In this document: positions 9,206 to 18,781 of the stretch, piece by piece
Layout of the letters: every line of letters starts with the position of its first letter
Numbering within the stretch: position 1 is the first letter of the stretch
From: G963422445 sp963422445
Lineage (GTDB): Bacteria > Pseudomonadota > Alphaproteobacteria > Thalassobaculales > Thalassobaculaceae
Assembly (NCBI GenBank): GCA_963422445.2
Contig: OY729512.2
Coordinates: 3,286,001-3,350,000, forward strand
Reading direction: 5' to 3'
DNA length: 64,000 bases
Notes under the pieces: generated by a model
What the model was told of the DNA's origin: nothing
The model's database searches: none
The model's input: the letters and a program-made list of their open reading frames with translations, nothing else
Translations under genes and position numbers: made by a program

Positions 9206-9425
9206 GAGAGTTTATTCATTGCCGCCGCGATTGCCAGTCTGCGGTGCCGGAGTCGGTTCAGCATGAAAGCACGGGTTGGTATTGTCGTGTCGCGCCGGGT
9301 TGAGGAAATGCAACTGAACCATGAGGACTTGACCTATAGTCGGCGAATCGGCCGAGCGTCCCGGTCAGATCAATGGCCATTCAGGCTGGCCGGGCATCCC
9401 GGCGGTAGGAGGAGGTTTGTCGTCC

Positions 9426-10958
9426 GTGGCGGCACCATCAGCAACATTCTCCACGGCGGAAACGGAACCGGTCGGGCTTCGCCACTGGCTGATTCTTGCG
9501 ACAGTGCAGGTCACCACCCTGACCTTCGGCATGACGATCACTGCCGCCAATGTCGTATTGCCGCAGATCAAGGGCGCGATGTCAGCGACGCCGGACCAGA
9601 TCGCGTGGGTCGTAACGTTCAACCTTGTCGCGACTGCAGTTGCGACGCCGCTTACCGGCTGGCTGGCACGAACCTTCGGATGGCGGCGCCTGTTGTTTCT
9701 GAGTCTTGCCGGTTTCACCGTGTTCTCTGGGCTGTGCGGATTTGCGACATCTTTAGAAGCACTGGTGGCTTTCCGGGTTGGCCAGGGTGCCTTCGGTGCA
9801 CCATTGATGCCCCTCGGGCAAGGGATGATTCTGGCCACATTCCCGCGGCGTCTGCATCCGCTGGCGATGATGGTCTGGGGCATGGGAGGGGTTCTCGGAC
9901 CTGTCTTGGGGCCAATTCTCGGCGGTATCGTTGCCGAGGCCCTCGACTGGACCTGGGTGTTTTTCATGATCGTGCCGCTCGGCCTGCTATGCATGGTGGT
10001 GGCTGCCGTGTCGGTCGGCGATCAGGAACGGGGCACGGCCAGCCGGTTCGATGTTACCGGGTTTGTCGCGCTGGCCCTGGCGATCGGGGCCGCACAACTC
10101 ATGCTTGATCGCGGCCAGCGCCTCGACTGGTTCGATTCCTGGGAAATCATCATCGAAGCGGGCCTCGCAGCGACGGGGATCTATGTGTTTCTGGTGCACA
10201 GCTTCACCAGCCAGAACCCGTTTCTCAATCCACGCCTGTTTCTGGATCGCAACTTTACCCTCGGCTGCCTCACGTCTTTTGCCATGGGCTGGTTGAGCTA
10301 TACGCCCATCGTCCTGTTTCCGGCGCTACTCCAGGACCTGCGCGGGTTTCCGGATTCGATGGTCGGTTATCTGATTTCGGCGCGCGGCTTCGGCAACTGG
10401 TTGAGTTTCCTGGTTGTCGTTCCATTCACGCGGCGGGCGCCACGCCTGTGTCTCGCCGTTGGTTTACTGTCACAGGCCGTCGCCGGCTGGGAGATGGCGA
10501 AACTCGATATCAACCTCACCGCTTTCGATGTGTTCTGGACCAATCTTCTGCAAGGCTTCGGATTCGGCTTGGCCTACACGCCCATGGCAACGTTGACATT
10601 TGCGACGCTAGCGCCGCGTCTGATGGTCGAGGGCTCGGCCGTGTTCAACCTTCTGCGGCATTTCGGCAGCAGTGTCTTCATTTCGATCAGCGTCGTGGTT
10701 CTGGTTCAGAGCACAGCCTGGAACTACACCGATCTCAGCTATCTGGTCAGCCCGTTCAACGAACTTTTTCAGTTTCCGGGGATCATCGGCACCTGGAGTT
10801 TTGAGACCTTGCCAGGACTTGCGACGATCAGCGACGAGATTCGACGCCAAGCCCAGATGATTGGCTATATCAACGCGTTTCAGTTGTTTGCGGTTGCCGC
10901 GGCAATCGCAATTCCGTTGTGTTTTCTGTTCTCCTCTCCACGAGTGACACCGGGTTGA
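9426..10958 (+). CDS. DHA2-family MFS drug exporter (EmrB/QacA type)
   Basis: A 510-residue, 14-helix proton-driven exporter. Helix 1 contains LATVQVTTLTFGMTITAANVVLPQI, followed by the DHA2-typical QIAWVVTFNLVATAVATPLTGWLARTFG. Antiporter motif C, GMGGVLGPVLGPILGG, is present in helix 5. I choose GTG at 9426 because GGAGG (9411-9415) lies 10 bases upstream. The nearer TTG at 9417 is too close to the ribosome site. EmrB partners usually need an EmrA periplasmic adaptor, and none is encoded beside it. A MITE sits 48 bases after the stop. Confidence 0.87.
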   Translation: MAAPSATFSTAETEPVGLRHWLILATVQVTTLTFGMTITAANVVLPQIKGAMSATPDQIAWVVTFNLVATAVATPLTGWLARTFGWRRLLFLSLAGFTVFSGLCGFATSLEALVAFRVGQGAFGAPLMPLGQGMILATFPRRLHPLAMMVWGMGGVLGPVLGPILGGIVAEALDWTWVFFMIVPLGLLCMVVAAVSVGDQERGTASRFDVTGFVALALAIGAAQLMLDRGQRLDWFDSWEIIIEAGLAATGIYVFLVHSFTSQNPFLNPRLFLDRNFTLGCLTSFAMGWLSYTPIVLFPALLQDLRGFPDSMVGYLISARGFGNWLSFLVVVPFTRRAPRLCLAVGLLSQAVAGWEMAKLDINLTAFDVFWTNLLQGFGFGLAYTPMATLTFATLAPRLMVEGSAVFNLLRHFGSSVFISISVVVLVQSTAWNYTDLSYLVSPFNELFQFPGIIGTWSFETLPGLATISDEIRRQAQMIGYINAFQLFAVAAAIAIPLCFLFSSPRVTPG

Positions 10959-11006
10959 AGTCAATGATCGCGTCTGCGGAACGTCGTTTACAATGGAATG
11001 ATCTGA

Positions 11007-11125
11007 ACCGCTTATGCACTTGGCTCCGGCTTGATCAACATGTTGATCGAAAACCGACCAAATGGACCGGTAGGAGTCAATTTCTCGCGGCAACTCTCGC
11101 AACCGGAGCTACGTGCATAAGCGGT
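11007..11125. repeat. 119-bp MITE, copy 2
   Basis: Same family as 3775-3894, with a few substitutions and one base fewer in the centre. It is flanked by the 8-base direct repeat TGATCTGA (10999-11006 and 11126-11133), showing a transposition event rather than a recombination product. It lies between the DHA2 exporter and the acyl-CoA-dehydrogenase-like gene and could affect read-through between them. Confidence 0.9.
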
Positions 11126-11415
11126 TGATCTGAATGGAACATGAGCAAATTGTGTTGTGAAACGATTGCAAATCGAATGATACAACTATGCGTTAACCTC
11201 AGCGATGCTTCGTGTTCGACCCGTGACCGGGCTCCGGGCCTGCCGGATTGGTTTTACCCACGGCCGGTGTGCAGGTCCGGTATACACCAGCAGCCGCGGA
11301 CGAGGATTCTGCCGATATCCCGCATCGACATCCGGATTTCAGCACACGGCGCGGGTCGATCACGCCTCATCCGGCAAGTACAAGCAGTGATGGCAAAACT
11401 TCAGGAGTCGTATCC

Positions 11416-12585
11416 ATGGACCGGATGAACCTTGATAGCCCAGTGCTGCGTGCCCGGTCCCTCGGTGCCGCCCTTGACGTTGCGAGCGATGAGATCGAGC
11501 GAACCAGGCGAATCCCCGAGCCGTTGCTGTCCCGAATTCACAACGCTCGGCTTGCCCGTTTGCTGCTGCCAGGAATTTATGGTGGAGACGAGATCGATCC
11601 GGCCACTTACGTCCTGACTCTTGAAGAAATATCGCGCCACGATGCGTCCGTTGGCTGGAACCTCTTCGTCGCCAATAGTGCGACCCTGATCACGCCGTCT
11701 CTTGCACCGGATACCGCCCGGACGATCTATGCGGACCCGCGGTCCTGGATGGCTTGGGGACCGCCGGATGCCCAGCGCGCTCGTGCTGTTCCCGGCGGTT
11801 ACATTGTTGATGGAGCTTGGAATTTTGCCAGCGGTTGCCGCCAGGCCAACTGGATGGGTGCGCATTGCATGGTTGAAGAGCCCGGCGGCGCGTTGAGACT
11901 TAATGCCGCGGGCCAGCCCTCGATCACGAGTTTCCTGTTTCCTGTCGAGCAGGTGACATTGCTCGACACCTGGGACACGATCGGACTGCGCGGCACGGCG
12001 TCCGACAGTTATCGTATCGACAATCTGTTCGTGCCGGAGAGCTTTACCGGAACCCGGGAAGAACCCGAGAACCGCAAGGTGCCTGGGCCGCTCTACTGGT
12101 TCACGCAGCAAGGCCTGTATGCGGTTGGCGTTGCAGCGGTCGCGCTGGGAACCGCTGACGCCATGCTTTCAGCGTTTCAACGACTTGCCACCGAAAAAAC
12201 GCCGCGCGGTCTGAAGCGCATTGCCGATCAGCCGGCGATGCAGGCGCTGGTTGCGAAATCGGAAGCCCGACTTGGTTCAGCGCGATCCTGGCTGCTCGAC
12301 GTTCTTGGAGACATGCATGCGGCGGCCGGGGAATGGGGTGCAATGACCGTGCCCGACAGGGCGCGGGTTCGCCTGGCGACGACTAATGCGATCATTGACG
12401 CGATCGATGTGGCGGACCGGATTCACAAGGCGGTCGGCGTGTCGGCGATTTTCCACGGAGCTGGTCCGTTCGAACGGCGCTGGCGCGATATTCATACCCT
12501 GAGCCAGCAGATCCAGGCCCGTGATGCCCACTTCGAAGCCGTCGGGCAAATCATGCTCGGCAATAAACCGGAGGTGTTTTACTGA
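11416..12585 (+). CDS. acyl-CoA dehydrogenase-fold flavoprotein (group D monooxygenase-like)
   Basis: A 389-residue protein of the acyl-CoA dehydrogenase superfamily, whose members bind FAD and either oxidise acyl-CoA or act as oxygenases with a reductase partner. The N-terminal helical domain contains LARLLLPGIYGGDEIDPATY and LEEISRHDASVGWNLFVANS. The beta domain has GAWNFASGCRQANW and WDTIGLRGTASDSYRIDNLFVP. The GTASDSYRI form and the absence of the usual C-terminal catalytic Glu block fit the DszC/HsaA/HpaB-like monooxygenase branch better than true beta-oxidation enzymes. ATG at 11416 has CAGGAG (11402-11407) upstream. It overlaps the end of the convergent hydrolase gene by seven bases. 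Confidence 0.8.
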   Translation: MDRMNLDSPVLRARSLGAALDVASDEIERTRRIPEPLLSRIHNARLARLLLPGIYGGDEIDPATYVLTLEEISRHDASVGWNLFVANSATLITPSLAPDTARTIYADPRSWMAWGPPDAQRARAVPGGYIVDGAWNFASGCRQANWMGAHCMVEEPGGALRLNAAGQPSITSFLFPVEQVTLLDTWDTIGLRGTASDSYRIDNLFVPESFTGTREEPENRKVPGPLYWFTQQGLYAVGVAAVALGTADAMLSAFQRLATEKTPRGLKRIADQPAMQALVAKSEARLGSARSWLLDVLGDMHAAAGEWGAMTVPDRARVRLATTNAIIDAIDVADRIHKAVGVSAIFHGAGPFERRWRDIHTLSQQIQARDAHFEAVGQIMLGNKPEVFY

Positions 12586-13424
12586 CCGGACGGCGAGGGA
12601 CCCTGACCGAAGCCATGGCGGGCCAGAAAGTCAAGCACCAGGTGGTTGAATTCCTGCGGTTTCTCGATATTGAGAAGATGGCCGGTCGACGGCAAGAGAT
12701 GGAACTCCGAGTTTGAAATGGCAGTGTGCATGCGGCGGCCGATCTTTGGAGGGGCCAGAGTGTCGGCTTCACCGAACAGCAGCAATGTCGGACAGGTGAT
12801 GGCTGCCAGATCGACGCTTTGGTCGAACAGGACTGTCGCTTCTATGGTCTTGATGTAGCTGTCAACATGCAGGGCCGCGATCGACGCGACGAGCCGGTTG
12901 TAATGGTCCGGGGTGGCATTTGGGCCGAGCAGAGTCCGGGCAACAGCCGGGGCCATGTCCTCGGCGGAACAACCTTCGAGCAGGGGTTGCTTGCGCAGGC
13001 GGATGAATTCCGCCTTGCCTTCAGGCGTCATCGTTTCGCTGAACCCGGGCATGGTTGCGCAAAGCGTCAGGGTCGTGACCCGGTGTCGATGCCGCGGATA
13101 AAAGTCTTGCAGAATTCGCCCACCCATCGACAGGCCGACCAGATGGGCCTGCTCGACATCAAGATGGTCGAGAAACCGTGCTAGATCGCTGCTGAAGTCC
13201 TGAAATGCGAGCGGTCCGTCATAATCTTCAGAGTCACCGTAGCCGCGGGCATCCCATGCAACCGCCTGATAGCCTGCTTCTGCGAAGGCCGGAAGCTGTT
13301 CGCGCCAGTTGGTTCTGTTGCCGCCAATTCCATGCAGGAATAAGACCAGCGGGCCGGCGCCAGCCGCATCATAGGTAATGGCTGGTTGATGCGACATCGC
13401 GAATTTGCGGGTTTCTGCACTCAT
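12579..13424 (-). CDS. alpha/beta-fold hydrolase
   Basis: A 281-residue serine hydrolase. The oxyanion-hole segment LVLFLHGIGGNRTNW (residues 27-40) and the nucleophile elbow GLSMGGR (Ser99) are clear. The acid is probably the Asp in LLLFGEADTLAP, and the base is the His in STGHLLNIEKP. The arrangement is like 3-oxoadipate enol-lactonases and meta-cleavage-product hydrolases, fitting the neighbouring oxygenase-like and acyl-CoA ligase genes, although the substrate is not shown. An in-frame ATG at 13397 (MSHQPAITYD) is an alternative start. Confidence 0.82.
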   Translation of the reverse strand: MSAETRKFAMSHQPAITYDAAGAGPLVLFLHGIGGNRTNWREQLPAFAEAGYQAVAWDARGYGDSEDYDGPLAFQDFSSDLARFLDHLDVEQAHLVGLSMGGRILQDFYPRHRHRVTTLTLCATMPGFSETMTPEGKAEFIRLRKQPLLEGCSAEDMAPAVARTLLGPNATPDHYNRLVASIAALHVDSYIKTIEATVLFDQSVDLAAITCPTLLLFGEADTLAPPKIGRRMHTAISNSEFHLLPSTGHLLNIEKPQEFNHLVLDFLARHGFGQGPSPSGQ

Positions 13425-13484
13425 ATCAATTCCAGGGAACGTTGCAGGACAGTCGGTTTTGCAAAGTGAGGTTCGACATGATCA

Positions 13485-14414
13485 TCAAATCGCGTCGGAG
13501 TGCCCGTGTTCATATGGCGCAAGTGCGGCGTAGACAGTACGGTTTACCGGCGTATCGATGCCGTTCGCTCGCCCGAGACGGTCGACGGCGCCATTCAGGG
13601 CCGATGCCTCTAGTCTTTCGCCGCGCTCGAGTGCGGCAAGCATTGATGCCTTCATCGGCGCCGGCAGCATCTCGAGGACCGCCATCGTCCGGTCGACCTG
13701 ATCGTCCGGCAGAGATGCGCCAACGGCACCGGCGACTGTGACGACTTCAAGCGCCAATGTCTGCATCAGCATGCGGGTCGCCGGATCGGTCCGGCAGGGA
13801 CCTAACGGCAGGCGGGTCAGACAATTGGCACCGGCCAGGGTGCAGATCATGACGAGTTTCTGCCAGAGTTCGCGTTCGATGTTGTTTGGCACCGGGGCAT
13901 CGATTCCGGCGTCGCCACAAGCTGTTCGAAATGCCTGGACCCGCTCCGAGTTGCGGTCGTCCAGTTCGCCGATACGCAGGATCTGCATGGTGTCGTAATG
14001 GCGTATGACACCGGGCGCTTCGATCAGTGCGCTGATGTTCGCTACGCCGCCGAGTACATGATCGACGCCGAGACGCTCCTGCAGGAGCGCGATATGCTCG
14101 ATACCATTGAGCAGGGGGATAACGCCGGTTTCCGGTCCGATACAGGGGCGCACGAGGTCGGCCGCCAGCGCTGTATCGTAGGCCTTCACGCAAAACAGGA
14201 TGATGTCGGCGGGACCGAAGCTGGCCGCGTCGTTGCCTGCTGTCGCGGGCGCGACGGTGGTGTCGCCCAGTGCGCTCAAGACTGTCAGTCCGTGGTCGCG
14301 GATTGCTGCCAGGTGGGTTCCGCGGGCGATGAACGCAACCGCGTGGCCGGCCGCGGCCAGCCGCGCTCCGAAATACCCGCCGACTCCGCCAGCGCCAACC
14401 ACAACGATCTTCAT
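13485..14414 (-). CDS. 2-dehydropantoate 2-reductase family protein (PanE/ApbA)
   Basis: A 309-residue NADP-dependent reductase. The N-terminus MKIVVVGAGGVGGYFGARLA carries the GxGGxG nucleotide motif. The family Lys (FCVKAYDT) and Asn (PLLNGIEH) follow, and the C-terminal helical domain holds NNIERELWQKLVMICTLAGANCL, with the substrate-binding ELWxK pattern. In pantothenate synthesis PanE reduces ketopantoate, but bacteria often have several paralogues for other 2-keto acids. The position in a catabolic-looking cluster, with the MFS carrier 27 bases upstream, suggests such a paralogue, so no gene symbol is given. Confidence 0.82.
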   Translation of the reverse strand: MKIVVVGAGGVGGYFGARLAAAGHAVAFIARGTHLAAIRDHGLTVLSALGDTTVAPATAGNDAASFGPADIILFCVKAYDTALAADLVRPCIGPETGVIPLLNGIEHIALLQERLGVDHVLGGVANISALIEAPGVIRHYDTMQILRIGELDDRNSERVQAFRTACGDAGIDAPVPNNIERELWQKLVMICTLAGANCLTRLPLGPCRTDPATRMLMQTLALEVVTVAGAVGASLPDDQVDRTMAVLEMLPAPMKASMLAALERGERLEASALNGAVDRLGRANGIDTPVNRTVYAALAPYEHGHSDAI

Positions 14415-14441
14415 GAGAACAGTCCTTTCGAAAGGGGGCCG

Positions 14442-15632
14442 TCATTTCCGCTTCGCGCGCGGCGGGTTCAGCAAGAATGTTGCGGGAATCAGCGCGATCG
14501 TGCCAATTGTCAGAAACGCGGCCGCATAACTGTCGCTGACGGCGACCACCGCGCTAAAGATGGCCGGCCCGGTCGCCACGCCAAGAAATGTGAAGGCAGA
14601 AACGCCGCCGGTAGCGCGACCGACATCCTCGGGTTCCATGACCCGGGCAATTTCGGCAATGTAGACACCGTTCCAGCCCGCGGTAATGATACCCGCGGCG
14701 AACGAGACCAGATACAACAAGACCCGCGGCCAGGCTTCGTCCAGTGCCGCCATTGCCAGTCCGCAGAGAAAGATCCCCAAGCCGACGATCGAGAGCAAAA
14801 TGCGGGCCGTCAGAATTCGGTCGCTGATCCAGCCAAGCAGCGGGCGCCCGAGTATGCCGCCGACATGCATGATCGAGAATACAGCGCCTGCCGCGACGGG
14901 TTCAAGGCCACCGCGTTCCACCAACACCACAACATAGTAGGTAAAGATCGACAACTGCATCATGGCGTAAATGAACGAGGACAGGGCTAGCGGACTGAGC
15001 CGCGGATCGTCAAGAACCATGCGAATTGCGGCCAGGGTCTCCGTGCCTCCGATCCGGCTGCCCGGATTCCGGTCAAGATCGAACCGGTTACGGACCGGCT
15101 GAATTGCCGCGGCAATAACGAGCAGAGCGGCGATCACCGTTGCCAGGCTCCAGGGCCAGCCAAACAGCGCGGCGATGACCGGAACCGTCAGGCCGAGCAG
15201 AAAACCGCCCAATGGCACGCCGGTCTGCTTGATCGAGAACACTAGGCCGCGCCGTTTCCTGGAAATCGTGCGGGCCAGGAGATGACTTGCAGCGGGTGTT
15301 GCAACGCCGTAGCCCATGCCGATCGCGAAGGCGCCGATCACGATCGGGACCAACCAGCCGGTCAATGACACAGCCAGTCCGCCTGCGGCGAGAAGCATCG
15401 CGATCTGGGTCGTCCGGACCGCGCCGAACCGGTGCGTGACCGATCCGGCGAGCGATGTGAACGCGATGGCGCCGAAAAAGACGATCGTCGAATACAGCCC
15501 GATCCGGCTTGGATCGATCTTGAGCGTGACGGCGATCTGCGGCGCCAACACCGGCACTGTCATCACGGCCATCGCCACCCCGATCTGACCGACCATCGTC
15601 GCGAGCACCGAGCGTATGGCGTCACCGCGCAT
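14442..15632 (-). CDS. MFS transporter
   Basis: A 396-residue, 12-helix major facilitator. Repeating hydrophobic helices begin with LATMVGQIGVAMAVMTVPVLAP. The loop-2 motif is seen as GSVTHRFGAVRTTQ, and PLLGWISDRILTARI gives its counterpart in the second half. It resembles the CynX/NarK-like organic anion importers rather than drug exporters. It sits between the PanE-like gene and the SDR gene, all on the minus strand with small gaps, and is probably co-transcribed with them. The substrate is unknown, but a carboxylate fits the neighbours. Confidence 0.8.
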   Translation of the reverse strand: MRGDAIRSVLATMVGQIGVAMAVMTVPVLAPQIAVTLKIDPSRIGLYSTIVFFGAIAFTSLAGSVTHRFGAVRTTQIAMLLAAGGLAVSLTGWLVPIVIGAFAIGMGYGVATPAASHLLARTISRKRRGLVFSIKQTGVPLGGFLLGLTVPVIAALFGWPWSLATVIAALLVIAAAIQPVRNRFDLDRNPGSRIGGTETLAAIRMVLDDPRLSPLALSSFIYAMMQLSIFTYYVVVLVERGGLEPVAAGAVFSIMHVGGILGRPLLGWISDRILTARILLSIVGLGIFLCGLAMAALDEAWPRVLLYLVSFAAGIITAGWNGVYIAEIARVMEPEDVGRATGGVSAFTFLGVATGPAIFSAVVAVSDSYAAAFLTIGTIALIPATFLLNPPRAKRK

Positions 15633-15666
15633 CGGTCAGTCCGGAATGGATAAATCTGCCGTTCAT

Positions 15667-16458
15667 TCAGACGACGGGGCTGCGTCCGCCATCGACATTG
15701 ATTGCGACCCCGGACAAATAACTGGCCTGGTCCGACGCAAGGAAACATGCGACATCGGCGAATTCGCCAGCGTCGCCAACCCGGCCGACGGGGATGTTGT
15801 TGGCTTGCGCCATCCCTTCGAGAAAATCGTCATAGGATGACGTGCTGCCGGACATGCGGTGGCGCTGTTCGTGTTGATGGCTGTCGATCAGCCCGACCAG
15901 AAGTGCGTTGACCAGGACGTTGTCCTTCGCGACCTCGCCGGCGATGACCTTGGTCAGTGCCATACCGGCAGCGCGGGATACCGCGGTCGGCGCGCCCTCG
16001 GCCGGCGGTGCCTTGGCCCCGGTATTGAGAACATTGATGATCCGTCCCCATTTGCGGGCTTGCATGTCCGGCAGAACCATTCGGCACAACCGGATCGCGG
16101 CGAAAAGTTTGAGGTCGAGATCGTTCTGCCACAAGTCGTCAGTAATCTCGAGAAACGGACCGCGCTGAGATGTCCCGGCATTGTTCACCAGAATATCGAT
16201 GGGGCCGAGCTGCTCAATGACCGCCTCGTGCAGTCTGGCACATTGGTCGCCGTCACTGACATCGCATGTGACGGCAGCGATCCGATTGCTGCCAGCGACG
16301 GCCGCGACGTCCCGGCGCGCGGTTTCCAGGGCATCGGCGTTGCGCGCGGTCAGGGCGACCGACGCGCCGGCTTCGGCAAACCGGATTGCCATGGCACGAC
16401 CCAGCCCGAGGCTGCTTCCGGTAATCAGGGCAATTTTTCCATCCAGACGTACGTCCAT
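15667..16458 (-). CDS. SDR-fold oxidoreductase with atypical active site
   Basis: A 263-residue short-chain dehydrogenase/reductase by fold. TGSSLGLGRA (residues 13-22) is the cofactor motif, VNNAGT (91-96) is the conserved NNAG, and LSGVAINVDGG closes the domain. The catalytic YxxxK is not present. The aligned segment reads PTAVSRAAGMALTK, placing Thr158 and Arg162 at the Tyr and Lys positions, and Ser is replaced in NTGAK. I recall an SDR subgroup with this SRAAG pattern, so the change is probably a family trait and not damage. The activity may be altered or lost. Confidence 0.8.
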   Translation of the reverse strand: MDVRLDGKIALITGSSLGLGRAMAIRFAEAGASVALTARNADALETARRDVAAVAGSNRIAAVTCDVSDGDQCARLHEAVIEQLGPIDILVNNAGTSQRGPFLEITDDLWQNDLDLKLFAAIRLCRMVLPDMQARKWGRIINVLNTGAKAPPAEGAPTAVSRAAGMALTKVIAGEVAKDNVLVNALLVGLIDSHQHEQRHRMSGSTSSYDDFLEGMAQANNIPVGRVGDAGEFADVACFLASDQASYLSGVAINVDGGRSPVV

Positions 16459-16586
16459 TATCTGTTACTCCACGGGTTGTCGTCAGGCCAGCGCGGCCGG
16501 CCCGACCATATTGAACGGTGTCGGGATTGAACAGCCCGGCGTTTCGGCGCGGCGGGTGTCGCGAGAACGCCGCCGTCATGCGGCAC

Positions 16587-18083
16587 TCAGTCGAACAGGC
16601 TCTCCCGCAATAGTCGTTTCAGAACCTTGCCGGAAGGGTTGCGCGGCAATTCGTCGACTGTGAGCACATCGTCAGGAACTTTGAACCCGGCCAGATTAGC
16701 GCGGCAATGAGCGATTACGGCCTCGCTGGTGACGGGGTATCCGGGCCGGGCCACCACGACCGCCACCAGACGTTCGCCCCATGTCGCGTCGGGGCGCCCG
16801 ATGACTGCCGCTTCGGCAATCTCCGGTATCTCGTAGAGGACGCGCTCGATTTCCGACGATGCAATATTCTCGCCGCCGGAGATGATCATGTCTTTCTTCC
16901 GGTCCGTAAGATACAGGAAACCCTCGGTGTCCATGACACCGATATCGCCGGTCCGGAACCATCCATCCGCATGGAACGCGGCTGCGGTCCGGTCCGGGTC
17001 ACGCCAATAGCCTTTGGTGATACGGGCGCCAAACAGACAGATTTCACCGGTCTCGCCCGGTCTCAGGGTTTGGCCCGCGTCGTCGCGGATCTCGACGCTG
17101 ACATGCGCGAGCGGACGGCCGACCGAACCGATCTTCTCGAATTCCCGGCCAGGTTCCATGAATGTATCGCCGCCGCAACTTTCGGTCAGGCCATAAGCAT
17201 CAATGTAACGTGCTCGCGGAAACAGGGTATTGAAGGCGTGAATCCTCGACTCCGGCGTGCGTTCGCCACCGCCGATCACCCAGCGGACGGACGACAGATC
17301 GAACCTTTCCCGGCCTTCATGGGCGAGTGACATATTCAGCATGACCGGAGCGAACCAGAGACCGGTCAGTCGATTGGTTGCGATAGCGGCAAGCGCAGCG
17401 TCGGGCGTGAAGTCCCGCAGCAGGTGCCACATTCCACCCATCCACAGAACGCCGAGACCTGGCAAATCACTGGCGCCGACGTGATAGAGCGGGCCTGCGA
17501 CCAGCAATCGGTCGGTCGTGCTCAGGCCGAGTGCCATGACCTGATCGGCGCATTTCCAGAAGACATTGCCATAGGAATGCATGACGCCCTTGGGGCGATC
17601 AGTGGTGCCGGAAGTGTAGACCAGCCGATACATGGCGTTTGGTCCGCGCGGCACGGGCGGCGGTTTCGTGCCATTCAGGCCGGAGAGATGACGGCTGTCC
17701 GACTGCATCACCGGACCGAACAGGACAACGGGATCGAGATCCTGGACACGGTCACTGAATTCCTCGTCCGCCAGGATCAGGCGTGCGCCGGAATGGCGGT
17801 AAATATGCGTGATTTCTGCGGCGGCAAGGCGATAGTTGACCGGCAACAACACGGCGCCAAGATGGCTTACGGCAAACGCGGCTTCCACGAAGGCTGCGGA
17901 GTTTTTCATGACGAGGGCGACAATGTCGTCGGCTGCGATACTGCGGTCTTGAAGCCAGCCGGCAAGGCGCAAGGCACGATCATGCAGATCGTCCCAGGAT
18001 ATCCGCAGATCACCATAGACCAGCGCCGTCGCATCCGGCCGCATTCGGGCATGATAGGCAAGAAAACTGGTCAGATTATGCAT
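16587..18083 (-). CDS. AMP-binding acyl-CoA synthetase
   Basis: A 498-residue ligase that activates a carboxylic acid to acyl-AMP and then acyl-CoA. The P-loop-like A3 motif YTSGTTDRPKGVMHSYGNVF, the A5 motif DAYGLTESCGGD, the A7/A8 region GWFRTGDIGVMDTEGFLYLTDRKKDMIISGGENI (two motifs) and the catalytic Lys in PRNPSGKVLKRLLRE are all present, so it should be active. The length suits medium-chain or aromatic acid ligases of the FadD3/long-chain-like group. The acid is unknown. Together with the SDR, hydrolase and acyl-CoA-dehydrogenase-like genes it suggests a CoA-dependent breakdown route. It is divergent from msrA. Confidence 0.87.
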   Translation of the reverse strand: MHNLTSFLAYHARMRPDATALVYGDLRISWDDLHDRALRLAGWLQDRSIAADDIVALVMKNSAAFVEAAFAVSHLGAVLLPVNYRLAAAEITHIYRHSGARLILADEEFSDRVQDLDPVVLFGPVMQSDSRHLSGLNGTKPPPVPRGPNAMYRLVYTSGTTDRPKGVMHSYGNVFWKCADQVMALGLSTTDRLLVAGPLYHVGASDLPGLGVLWMGGMWHLLRDFTPDAALAAIATNRLTGLWFAPVMLNMSLAHEGRERFDLSSVRWVIGGGERTPESRIHAFNTLFPRARYIDAYGLTESCGGDTFMEPGREFEKIGSVGRPLAHVSVEIRDDAGQTLRPGETGEICLFGARITKGYWRDPDRTAAAFHADGWFRTGDIGVMDTEGFLYLTDRKKDMIISGGENIASSEIERVLYEIPEIAEAAVIGRPDATWGERLVAVVVARPGYPVTSEAVIAHCRANLAGFKVPDDVLTVDELPRNPSGKVLKRLLRESLFD

Positions 18084-18272
18084 GAGGACTCAAGCTTTCC
18101 GGTGGGCGGTATTCGGCTGCCATGATCGTATTGCGCCGTATTGCCCGATCTCGCCGGGCCGAGGGTTCGGGCATCCGTTCGAGGGGTGTTTCGGCGTGAC
18201 TGTCAGCGGTCTCGACAAACCGGTTCGAACATAGCACTCTTGCAAACGCAATTGAACCAGCAGGAGGCTGAG

Positions 18273-18749
18273 ATGGCCAAGGCAATGTTCGGGGCAGGGT
18301 GCTTTTGGGGACCCGAGGAGACGTTTCGAGGCGTCCCCGGGGTCGTCGATGTCGCTGTCGGTTACAGCGGCGGCCACAAGGACAGTCCGACCTACGAGGA
18401 TGTCTGCACCGGAATGACGGGCCATGCCGAAGTGGTCGAGGTCGAGTTCGATGCAGAGCGCGTATCCTATGAGACTCTGCTCGACACGTTTTGGGCATGC
18501 CATGATCCGACCCAGTTCAACTACCAGGGACCGGATATTGGTACCCAGTATCGTACGGCAATCTTCACTTATGACGAGGACCAGGCCCAAATTGCCCGGG
18601 CCTCGAAGGCGACGGAACAGCAAAGTGGGCGGCACCGCCGCGAAATCGTCACCGAGATCACGCCTGCTGGCATGTTCTGGCGCGCTGAAGGCTATCATCA
18701 GCAATATATTGCCAAGCGCCGGGGACGGTTCGGCCGCATGTTCGGGTGA
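18273..18749 (+). CDS. msrA: peptide-methionine (S)-S-oxide reductase
   Basis: A 158-residue cytoplasmic repair enzyme that reduces methionine-S-sulfoxide in proteins using thioredoxin. The active-site GAGCFWGPEE has the catalytic Cys10. VGYSGGHKDSPTYEDVCTGMTGHAEVVEV (residues about 29-57) is the conserved core, and the HDPTQFNYQGPDIGTQYRTA segment binds the substrate. There is no C-terminal resolving Cys cluster or fused MsrB. ATG at 18273 follows the ribosome site AGGAGG (18262-18267). It is monocistronic, with a GC-rich hairpin after the stop. Confidence 0.95.
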   Translation: MAKAMFGAGCFWGPEETFRGVPGVVDVAVGYSGGHKDSPTYEDVCTGMTGHAEVVEVEFDAERVSYETLLDTFWACHDPTQFNYQGPDIGTQYRTAIFTYDEDQAQIARASKATEQQSGRHRREIVTEITPAGMFWRAEGYHQQYIAKRRGRFGRMFG

Positions 18750-18763
18750 TTGTCCGATCATCG

Positions 18764-18781
18764 CTGCCGGATGTCCGGCAG
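18764..18781 (+). terminator. possible terminator hairpin after msrA
   Basis: An 8-base perfect inverted repeat, CTGCCGGA then TCCGGCAG, with only two bases between the arms, so the effective loop takes in the inner pairs. The following bases TCTTGC are only weakly T-rich. A terminator or transcript-stabilising role is plausible but unproven. Confidence 0.4.

Noticed and set aside
13998..14990. 330-codon plus-strand frame opposite the PanE-like and MFS genes
   Set aside because: It spans two real minus-strand genes and their gap, and has no domain-like text.
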